Positions 57,216-64,000 of a stretch of DNA of 64,000 bases are shown one piece after another. The stretch spans positions 62,001-126,000 of the forward strand of contig JAUNUI010000006.1 of assembly GCA_030538255.1 (NCBI GenBank), read 5' to 3'. How positions within the stretch are numbered: position 1 is the first letter of the stretch; the number at the start of each line of letters is the position of its first letter. Origin of the DNA: Pelistega sp. (GTDB lineage Bacteria > Pseudomonadota > Gammaproteobacteria > Burkholderiales > Burkholderiaceae_B). The translations under genes were made by a program, and so were the position numbers. Below the pieces are notes generated by a model. That model was not told the DNA's origin. It searched no databases and was given only the letters and a program-made list of their open reading frames with translations.

Positions 57216-58220
57216 ATGAGTAACTATAATATTGCGCTAAATTTTGAAGATGGTGTGACGCGATTCATTAACTGTGGTCCCACTGAGAAGGTATTAGATG
57301 CCGCTTATCGTCAACAAATTAACTTGCCCATGGACTGTTCGGACGGTGTGTGTGGGACATGTAAGTGTAAGGCGGAAAGTGGTAACTATGAGCTGAACGA
57401 TGACTATATCGAAGAAGCACTGACAGAAGATGAGGCAGATCAAGGCCTGGTTTTGACCTGCCAGATGATTCCCCAATCAGACTGCGTCATTTCAGTGCCG
57501 GCACCATCCACGATGTGTAAGACGGGTAGTCAGGGTTTTACCGCTAAGGTGAGCGCGGTGACGCCACATGAGGGTTCAGCGTTTGAGTTATCGGTGCAGG
57601 TTGATGCCCAAGTACCTACTTTCTTAGCGGGTCAGTATGTGAACATCACGGTACCAGGTAGCGAAGATCATCGTTCTTATTCTTTTTCTTCTGCGCCAGG
57701 TAATGGCGAGCTAAGTTTCTTAATTCGTCAATTACCGAACGGTTTAATGAGTACCTACTTAACTCAGGCCAAAGTAGGGGATGAGCTGAGGATTGATGGC
57801 CCAATGGGTGTCTTCTTCTTGCGCAATGTGACGCGCCCGCTCTTATTCTTGGCCGGTGGTACAGGTTTGGCTCCGTTTCTCTCCATGCTTGAGGTCTTAG
57901 CTCGTAATAAGGAAACACAGCCAGTGCACCTGATTTATGGTGTCACCTATGATAAAGATCTGGTGATGGTTGAGGCCTTAGAAGCCTTCAAAGATCGCTT
58001 GCCGAATTTTAGCTATACCACTACGGTGGCTGATGAGGCGTCAACGCATCCTAATAAAGGTTATGTGACCAATCACTTTCAGGCAGAGACCTTGAATGAT
58101 GGGGATGTCGACATTTACCTTTGTGGTCCTCCGCCTATGGTTGATGCGGTGAGTAAGTACATGAAAGAGCAAGGTATTACACCAGCAAATTTCTACTACG
58201 AACGCTTTAATCCAAGCTGA
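57216..58220 (+). CDS. benC: benzoate 1,2-dioxygenase reductase
   Basis: BenC passes electrons from NADH through FAD and a 2Fe-2S ferredoxin domain to BenAB. The 334-residue protein has the cluster site CSDGVCGTCKCKAESG with the distal cysteine in VLTCQM. The FAD motif HRSYSFSSAPG and NAD-binding LFLAGGTGLAPFLSMLE and YLCGPPPMVDAV follow. GGCGAAGGAG precedes the ATG. Confidence 0.95.
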   Translation: MSNYNIALNFEDGVTRFINCGPTEKVLDAAYRQQINLPMDCSDGVCGTCKCKAESGNYELNDDYIEEALTEDEADQGLVLTCQMIPQSDCVISVPAPSTMCKTGSQGFTAKVSAVTPHEGSAFELSVQVDAQVPTFLAGQYVNITVPGSEDHRSYSFSSAPGNGELSFLIRQLPNGLMSTYLTQAKVGDELRIDGPMGVFFLRNVTRPLLFLAGGTGLAPFLSMLEVLARNKETQPVHLIYGVTYDKDLVMVEALEAFKDRLPNFSYTTTVADEASTHPNKGYVTNHFQAETLNDGDVDIYLCGPPPMVDAVSKYMKEQGITPANFYYERFNPS

Positions 58221-58263
58221 TTACCCTAAGTCAATTATCAAAACACACAGCAAACTTCTATGT

Positions 58264-58291
58264 CCACTTCAGCCATCTTAAACTGAAGTGG
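58264..58291 (+). other. perfect 9-bp hairpin between benC and benD
   Basis: CCACTTCAG (58264-58272) and CTGAAGTGG (58283-58291) pair fully around a 10-base loop. No T-run follows, so it is not a terminator. It may mark an mRNA processing or stability element within the ben transcript. Confidence 0.5.
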
Positions 58292-58326
58292 CGTACTTAA
58301 CTTCGTCTCATTAAAAGGACTTCATT

Positions 58327-59091
58327 ATGGGGCTATCTCGTTTTCAAGATAGAGTTGCACTGGTCACCGGTGCTGCACAGGGTATTGGTCGTCGCGTAGC
58401 CGAGCGTTTACTCGAAGAGGGTGCTTATTTATTACTTGTTGACCGCTCAGAACTAGTTCATGAGCTAGCACAAGATCGTGTCAAAACGATTACCGCTGAC
58501 TTAGAAACATTCGCTGGTGCACAGGCAGCAGCCGATGCAGCGATTGAGACTTATGGCCGTATCGATATCTTGATCAATAATGTGGGCGGGACGATTTGGA
58601 CGCGCCCGTTTGAACATTACTCACCAGAGCAAATTGAAAAAGAAGTGATGCGCTCACTTTTCCCAACCTTATGGTGTTGCCGTGCCGTGCTACCCACGAT
58701 GCTAGCACAGCAAAAGGGCGCCATTGTCAACGTCTCTTCAATTGCAACACGCAGTATTCATCGTGTACCGTATGGCGCTGCAAAAGGCGGTGTAAATGCC
58801 TTAACCGCTTGCTTAGCCTTTGAAACAGCACAGCAAGGTGTGCGTGTTAATGCGGTCGCACCAGGCGGTACTGAAGCGCCTCCACGCGTGATTCCACGTA
58901 ATACTCAAGAGATTGATGCTCAAGAAAAAGAATGGTACCAAGCGATTGTAGACCAAACCGTGGACTCTACATTAATGAAGCGTTACGGCACCTTAGACGA
59001 ACAAGCAGGGGCAATTTTGTTCCTCGCATCAGATGATGCCTCTTACATCACAGGCACGGTCTTGCCTGTGGGTGGTGGTGACCAAGGCTAG
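58327..59091 (+). CDS. benD: 1,6-dihydroxycyclohexa-2,4-diene-1-carboxylate dehydrogenase
   Basis: BenD oxidises and decarboxylates the benzoate cis-diol to catechol with NAD. The 254-residue short-chain dehydrogenase has the Rossmann motif TGAAQGIGRR, NNVGG, the catalytic YGAAKGG (Tyr-x3-Lys) and a C-terminal TGTVLPVGGGDQG. AAAAGGA precedes the ATG. It connects BenABC to CatA. Confidence 0.95.
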   Translation: MGLSRFQDRVALVTGAAQGIGRRVAERLLEEGAYLLLVDRSELVHELAQDRVKTITADLETFAGAQAAADAAIETYGRIDILINNVGGTIWTRPFEHYSPEQIEKEVMRSLFPTLWCCRAVLPTMLAQQKGAIVNVSSIATRSIHRVPYGAAKGGVNALTACLAFETAQQGVRVNAVAPGGTEAPPRVIPRNTQEIDAQEKEWYQAIVDQTVDSTLMKRYGTLDEQAGAILFLASDDASYITGTVLPVGGGDQG

Positions 59092-59165
59092 TTTTAAGCT
59101 ATTTTTTAAACACAAAAGGAGAAAGGCATAAATTAATTAATATTTATGCCTGTGGAGGTAGACAA

Positions 59166-60542
59166 ATGAGTTCGACAACAACAACCGATGCGTCAATCAA
59201 GCTCGATATCAATGAGGTGATTGATAACGCTAAATTTAACCGCTTTCATTGGTCAGTCGTATGGCTATGCGCCTTATTATTGATTTTTGATGGGTATGAC
59301 TTATTTATTTACGGGGTGATTCTTCCTGTCTTAATGACAGAATGGAATTTAACGCCTGTACAAGCAGGAGCCCTGGGTAGTTATGCCTTATTTGGCATGA
59401 TGTTTGGCGCTTTAGTTTTTGGCCCTATGGCAGATCGAATTGGTCGCAAAAAAGGGGTGCTGATTTGTTTTGTCCTCTTTACGGTTGCTACCTTCCTTAA
59501 CGGTTTTGCCACGAGCGTGACCGAGTTTGGTATCTATCGCTTTATCGCTGGTTTAGGCTGCGGTGGTTTAATGCCGAATGCGGTGGCCTTAATGAATGAA
59601 TATGCACCACGTCGCTCACGCGGCACACTTGTGGCCTTGATGTTCAGTGGCTACTCTTTAGGTGGGCTGATCGCTGCATGGACCGGTATTCATATGTTGC
59701 CTGCATATGGCTGGCAATCTATGTTCTTTGTTGCTGCGATTCCACTCTTGCTAATCCCCATCCTAGTGTGGAAACTTCCTGAATCAGTCGGTTTCTTGGT
59801 GCGCGAAGGTAAGGATAAAGAAGCGCGTCACATGTTATCTTTGGCTAGTCCAGAGACAAAACTCACTGAGCAGCATGTCTTAACCCAGTCTATCCAGAAA
59901 GGTGCATCAGTACCCGTTGTTGACTTATTCCGTGGAGGTCGCCTAGTCAATACCCTTATGATTTGGTTAGCGTTCTTCTGCTGTTTACTCATGGTCTATG
60001 CCTTAGGCTCATGGTTACCTAAACTAATGAACCAAGCCGGTTATAGTCTAGGCTCTAGCTTGTCCTTCCTTATCGCCTTAAACCTTGGTGGAATGTTAGG
60101 TGCAATTTTCGGTGGGTGGTTAGGAGATCGCTTCGGTCTACCTAAAGTTATGAGTTGGTTCTTCTTGTTAGCCGCCGTATCGATTAGTTTATTAGGATTT
60201 AATAGCCCAATGTTTGCACTTTATGGCTTGATTCTTGTGGCTGGCGCAACCACGATTGGTACACAGATTCTTCTGTATGCGAATACGGCACAATACTATC
60301 CCTTGAGCATTCGTTCGACAGGTTTAGGATGGGCTTCAGGAATTGGTCGCTTCGGTGCTATCTCTGGACCGTTCTTGGGCGGAACATTATTAGCTAAGCA
60401 GTTGCCATTGCAAGCGAACTTCCTAATCTTTGCAATTCCTGGTGTGATTTCGACGCTGGCGATTATAGTGTTTATTCTAAACACTCGGCATCAGGCACAG
60501 AAAGTTGCTACTGCTCAGGCAGCACCTGTGATGGCTCAATAA
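59166..60542 (+). CDS. benK: MFS aromatic acid:H+ symporter, benzoate type
   Basis: The 458-residue, 12-helix transporter belongs to the AAHS family: FDGYDLFIYGVILPVLM in the first helix (the Asp important for aromatic acids), GPMADRIGRKKG in loop 2-3 and GGWLGDRFGLPK in loop 8-9. Placement after benD favours benzoate import. GGAGG lies just upstream. A family member such as PcaK (4-hydroxybenzoate) is the main alternative. Confidence 0.9.
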   Translation: MSSTTTTDASIKLDINEVIDNAKFNRFHWSVVWLCALLLIFDGYDLFIYGVILPVLMTEWNLTPVQAGALGSYALFGMMFGALVFGPMADRIGRKKGVLICFVLFTVATFLNGFATSVTEFGIYRFIAGLGCGGLMPNAVALMNEYAPRRSRGTLVALMFSGYSLGGLIAAWTGIHMLPAYGWQSMFFVAAIPLLLIPILVWKLPESVGFLVREGKDKEARHMLSLASPETKLTEQHVLTQSIQKGASVPVVDLFRGGRLVNTLMIWLAFFCCLLMVYALGSWLPKLMNQAGYSLGSSLSFLIALNLGGMLGAIFGGWLGDRFGLPKVMSWFFLLAAVSISLLGFNSPMFALYGLILVAGATTIGTQILLYANTAQYYPLSIRSTGLGWASGIGRFGAISGPFLGGTLLAKQLPLQANFLIFAIPGVISTLAIIVFILNTRHQAQKVATAQAAPVMAQ

Positions 60543-60579
60543 ATAGTGTTATAAGTTTATCTAGGTAGTAAGTTAAGAT

Positions 60580-60619
60580 GTCGTTGAGCGTTTCTTTGAT
60601 GAGAAGGAAGCTCAACGAC
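60580..60619 (+). other. long hairpin between benK and benE
   Basis: GTCGTTGAGC (60580-60589) and GCTCAACGAC (60610-60619) pair over 10 bp. The 20-base loop has a further weak TTTCT/AGAAG pairing. It is followed by TTCGTGTT, without a real T-run. It could attenuate or stabilise the transcript between the two transporter genes. Confidence 0.5.
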
Positions 60620-60658
60620 TTCGTGTTAATGCCACTGTAGAAATTATTGGAGGTCAAT

Positions 60659-61858
60659 GTGAAGCAAGGTCTAGCACAGCTTTGTACATTGCAAGATTGG
60701 TCAATTACGGCTTGGATGACGGGATTTTTAGCAGTGCTGATTTCCTATGCTGGACCATTGGTTATTTTCATTCAGGCCTCTCATGTTTGGCAGATGTCAC
60801 CTGAGACCTTAAGTTCTTGGATTTGGGGAATCTCTATTGGGGCAGGCATCAGTGGTATTGTGTTAAGTGTGCTGCTGAAGGCGCCTGTGATTACGGCTTG
60901 GTCGGCGCCTGGGACTGCTTTACTGTTAAATCTTTACCCCCATATTTCTTATCCTGAAGTCATCGGCTCCTATCTGGTGGCGGCCATTCTTACCACTATT
61001 ATTGCTGTCAGTGGCTACTTTGAGCGAATAGTGCAGTTTATTCCACGGAGTATCGCCGCAGCGATGTTAGCGGGGATTCTGTTTCAATTTGGCGCGCAGG
61101 CATTTAGTGTAGGGACGCAATTGCCGCCGATTCTATTCTTGATGTTAGCGGTGTATGTGACTAGTCGCCGATTTTTGCCAAAATTCACCGTGGTTTTGGT
61201 GACCTTAAGTGGCTTTACTTTAGCGTTTATCTTAGGACATACAGATTTTAGTGGTCTTAAACTTAGTTTAGCCAGCCCAGAATTTACCTTGCCGACTTTT
61301 TCCTTGCAGGCTTTCTTTAGTTTTACCATTCCCTTATTAATCGTCAGTTTAAGTGGTCAATATTTACCAGGCATGATTGTGATGCGACTTGATGGTTATC
61401 ATCAGCCGACGCGTCCGATTCTGGCAGGAACAGCTTTAATCTCTATTTTTACGGCCTTCTTTGGGGGTATCTCGGTAGTGTTAGCAGCAATTACCGCAGC
61501 GATTTGTACCGGCAAGGACTCTCACCCAGATCCGAGTAAGCGCTATGTGGCGGGGATTGCGAATGGGGTGTTTTACTTAATCGGTGGCACTTTCGCTGGG
61601 ACGATCGTGCTCTTATTTAGTGCCGTACCACCTGCATTAGTGGCTTGCTTAGCAGGGCTTGCCTTAATTGGTGCAATTCTAAGTAATATTAAGTTGCTCT
61701 CTGAATCGCCAAAACATATTGAAGCAGCCATTATTACTTTCTTGGCCACAGCATCAGGTATGAGTCTGGCTGGTATGGGCTCAGCTTTTTGGGGAATTGT
61801 TTTTGGTTTAATCGCTAATTGGATCTTGGGCTATGGGAAGCAAAGAGAGGATGCTTAG
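60659..61858 (+). CDS. benE: benzoate:H+ symporter
   Basis: BenE is an inner-membrane benzoate transporter with about 12 helices. GTG 60659 lies 5 bases after GGAGG and gives 399 residues; an in-frame TTG at 60647 is before that site. LLKAPVITAWSAPGTALLLNLYP is the conserved early segment and LSGQYLPGMIVMRLDGY lies in the middle. It gives a second, unrelated benzoate importer beside benK. Confidence 0.92.
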   Translation: MKQGLAQLCTLQDWSITAWMTGFLAVLISYAGPLVIFIQASHVWQMSPETLSSWIWGISIGAGISGIVLSVLLKAPVITAWSAPGTALLLNLYPHISYPEVIGSYLVAAILTTIIAVSGYFERIVQFIPRSIAAAMLAGILFQFGAQAFSVGTQLPPILFLMLAVYVTSRRFLPKFTVVLVTLSGFTLAFILGHTDFSGLKLSLASPEFTLPTFSLQAFFSFTIPLLIVSLSGQYLPGMIVMRLDGYHQPTRPILAGTALISIFTAFFGGISVVLAAITAAICTGKDSHPDPSKRYVAGIANGVFYLIGGTFAGTIVLLFSAVPPALVACLAGLALIGAILSNIKLLSESPKHIEAAIITFLATASGMSLAGMGSAFWGIVFGLIANWILGYGKQREDA

Positions 61859-62110
61859 CCTGCGCTTCAGTATGCAAAATAGTGTCTCCTACAAGCAGTT
61901 TGAATCATACTTAGCGAGTTACACAAGACAGTTCAACAGGGCATTATGCAAAAAATTTAAAAAAGGTCACTAAATAAGATAGTTAAACAAGGTCGCTAGC
62001 TCAGCTGAGGTTTCGTCAGGATGAAGATTTGCCTTAGCAGTTTATTGTACGAAGCTTACTACTTAAGCTCATAGTGACAATTGTGCATTCGTTTATCGTG
62101 GAGGAATTAC

Positions 62111-63379
62111 GTGAGTATTTTAGTAGAATCAGCCAATATTTCATTGCAACAAGCACAACAGGCCATCCTAAATATTCTGCCCAAGCAATATATTGCTGTA
62201 GCGCGCCTCGCTTCTTTGCAACAGAAAGAGCGTTTGCCTGTAGTAACGGTGGTGGGTAAATACAATCACGGCAAGAGTCGCCTATTAAATGAGCTCATTG
62301 GTGAGGCTGCTTTCTCTGTAGCTGATAAACGTGAAACTGTTGACCTTAACCGGCACAATCATGAAGGCGTAACATGGTTAGATGCCCCAGGTCTGGATGC
62401 CGATGTAGCTGAAGGTGATGACCGTCATGCAGAGCGGGCGATCTGGTTAGAAGCCGATATCCGCCTGATGGTCCATGCTGCTAAAGAAGGGGAATTAGAC
62501 GCGACTGAGGCGGCTTTGATGCGAGATTTGCAACATAATGAACAACTGATGCAAAGACGGACCTTATTTGTTCTGACGCAGATCGATCAAGTCGCCAGCG
62601 ATGAGAGTCTACAGAAGATTCTTGCTGAGTTAGAGGGTCAAATGGCGGAACAGATTATCTATCCAGTTTCTTCAGTACGTCATCGCAAAGGGATTGAACA
62701 AGATAAGCCCTTATTTGTAGAGAAAAGTGGCTTTCCACAATTGCGTCAGGCTTTAGCTGAGGCGCTTGCGCACGTGCCGCAAGCACGTCATCATGAAAAA
62801 GTGCAGCTGCATACTCAGTTGAGTCAAGAGCTAACACAGCATAATCAAGCGTGTCAGCGACAATTACAGCACTTACAAGAACGTGTTAAGTTGCGTGATC
62901 AGGGGTTTGCTGAAGAGTTAACAGCGATGTTGATTAAGGCTGATGAGGATTTACAAGAAATTTATACCGCGCCTGAAGTTGACCACGCCATGGATGTGGA
63001 TGATATAAGCCAGACGTTACAGTGGACACGCGGTAAGCAAGAGCGTTCGCGAGTGCATATTGCGTATTCGCGCGCCTGTATTCAAATTCGCACGGTCTTA
63101 GCTAAGTATGGCAATCTGAACCTACCTAAAGCGCAGCAGGTGGAATCTAAAGCACTCAGTACGGTGATGGTGGCTGTGATGGGCGTGTCATTAAAGAATC
63201 GCCATGATTTACAACGCTTATTCAGTGAAGAAGGTCGTGTGCAATTATTTGCCGACTTTTATCATTACTATGAGCTTTCTGATGATTATCAGGCCTTGCA
63301 GAAAGCCATAGCTGCAGCCCAAGCGGCAGTGCAAGCTTGCGAGCAAGCTATCGCTGCTTTAACTGTCTTTAAGGTTTAG
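62111..63379 (+). CDS. dynamin-like GTPase, first of a pair
   Basis: The 422-residue protein starts at GTG 62111, 5 bases after GGAGGA. It has a P-loop GKYNHGKS (49-56), a G3-like LDAPGLDADVAEGDD, and TQID as the G4 motif. The C-terminal half is helical and Gln/Glu-rich, with coiled-coil character, as in bacterial dynamin-like proteins (YfjP/LeoA-like). It has no clear membrane segment. A second such GTPase follows 36 bases downstream, and tandem pairs are known to work as hetero-oligomers. Role unknown. Confidence 0.75.
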   Translation: MSILVESANISLQQAQQAILNILPKQYIAVARLASLQQKERLPVVTVVGKYNHGKSRLLNELIGEAAFSVADKRETVDLNRHNHEGVTWLDAPGLDADVAEGDDRHAERAIWLEADIRLMVHAAKEGELDATEAALMRDLQHNEQLMQRRTLFVLTQIDQVASDESLQKILAELEGQMAEQIIYPVSSVRHRKGIEQDKPLFVEKSGFPQLRQALAEALAHVPQARHHEKVQLHTQLSQELTQHNQACQRQLQHLQERVKLRDQGFAEELTAMLIKADEDLQEIYTAPEVDHAMDVDDISQTLQWTRGKQERSRVHIAYSRACIQIRTVLAKYGNLNLPKAQQVESKALSTVMVAVMGVSLKNRHDLQRLFSEEGRVQLFADFYHYYELSDDYQALQKAIAAAQAAVQACEQAIAALTVFKV

Positions 63380-63414
63380 TGCTTTCGAGCGATAAAAGTT
63401 TAAGGTTATAATAA

Positions 63415-64000
63415 ATGACGGGAACACATGTAATGGAACAGTTAGGTGTTAATGCCGAGCAGTGCTTTATGGAGGCGGTATGCCAGGCTCAAGTAAGGGA
63501 ACTTGATTTAGCGCCGCAATTGCTTGCCTTAGAGCAATGGTTAGACAAGGTATTACAGGATTGGCATGCTCCCGAGATAAAGTCATTCTGCGCACAGAAC
63601 TCAGTTTTGGTTCAAGATCTAGCAGCGATTCAAGAACAGATGCAAGCAGCTCCTACGCAATGGACGGCTCAATGGGATGAATTAAAACCCGCATTGAATA
63701 TGGCAGATATCTTCGCCGATAAATTAATGTTCTTAGTTTTCGGTAAATTTAATGCGGGAAAGAGTTCGTTTTGTAACTTGCTAGTTGATCGTTGTGTCGC
63801 GCAAGGTTTGCCCGCTGAGTATTTTGTCTTAGAGGCGGGACAGATTCAATCCACGGCAGGGCCGTTTAAAGAAGGAACAACTGAAACCACTGCCCATATT
63901 CAAGGAGCTGTTTTAGCCAATCGTTTAGTGTTTATCGATACGCCGGGCTTACACTCGGTGACCCAGGAAAATGCGGATTTAACCCAGCGTTTCTTAGATA
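63415..64000 (+). CDS. dynamin-like GTPase, second of a pair (cut by the window end)
   Basis: The frame is open from ATG 63415 to the end, at least 195 residues. ATG 63433 is a possible later start. After a helical N-terminus of about 105 residues comes the P-loop FGKFNAGKSSF, the G2-type EGTTETTAH and the G3 motif IDTPGL. The rest lies outside the window. The arrangement with the first GTPase suggests one operon and a joint function in membrane remodelling or stress/defence; this is inference. Confidence 0.78.
   Translation, partial: MTGTHVMEQLGVNAEQCFMEAVCQAQVRELDLAPQLLALEQWLDKVLQDWHAPEIKSFCAQNSVLVQDLAAIQEQMQAAPTQWTAQWDELKPALNMADIFADKLMFLVFGKFNAGKSSFCNLLVDRCVAQGLPAEYFVLEAGQIQSTAGPFKEGTTETTAHIQGAVLANRLVFIDTPGLHSVTQENADLTQRFLD

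Overview
The window looks like a chromosomal segment of a low-GC betaproteobacterium, most likely an Alcaligenaceae-type Burkholderiales member. I base this on housekeeping proteins and gene neighbourhoods (trxA-rho, parE-parC, alaS-tusA-rpsP-rimM-trmD, the complete isc operon, a ben/cat cluster of beta/gamma-proteobacterial type). The genus cannot be fixed from sequence alone; Oligella/Pelistega-like organisms are only a guess.

Region 1 (1-11.7 kb) is an AT-richer accessory island. After an unrecognised lipoprotein comes a type III-B CRISPR-Cas effector operon (cmr1, cmr2/cas10, cmr3, cmr4, cmr5, cmr6). It is followed by a CARF-HEPN Csx1/Csx2-type ribonuclease, a Csx16 protein (putative ring nuclease), a small two-helix membrane protein of unknown family, and cas6, closed by an intrinsic terminator. 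No CRISPR array and no cas1/cas2 were found. Cas10 keeps its GGDD cyclase motif but is too short to hold the N-terminal HD nuclease. The locus therefore reads as a cyclic-oligoadenylate signalling system, and the membrane protein is the best candidate here for an undescribed ancillary effector.

Region 2 (12-29 kb) holds an acetate/succinate CoA-transferase behind a structured attenuator-like leader, an M20 amidohydrolase, a MgtC/DUF4010 membrane protein, a higBA toxin-antitoxin pair with its promoter and operator, a CAU-anticodon tRNA (probably Ile2), an MTA/SAH nucleosidase with a large insertion, rho, trxA, parE-parC, a ferredoxin-type reductase, a second HigB/HigA-like pair, and a lipoprotein preceded by 48-bp tandem repeats.

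Region 3 (29-53 kb) is core: alaS, tusA, rpsP-rimM-trmD (rplS does not follow), a low-molecular-weight phosphatase, iscR-iscS-iscU-iscA-hscB-hscA-fdx, putA next to gdhA (proline to glutamate to 2-oxoglutarate), nagB, a DnaQ exonuclease fused to a GIY-YIG-like domain, an M23 peptidase, a lactate-type FMN oxidase and a pirin.

Region 4 (53-62 kb) is a benzoate cluster: a divergent LysR regulator, catA, benABCD, and the transporters benK and benE. It converts imported benzoate to cis,cis-muconate; catB and catC are not present. The window ends in two adjacent dynamin-like GTPases, the second cut by the window edge.

Two features recur. Degenerate tandem repeats (14, 17, 27 and 48 bp units) sit in intergenic or leader regions. 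Several housekeeping enzymes (MtnN, PutA, the FMN oxidase, TusA) carry hydrophilic low-complexity insertions or extensions.
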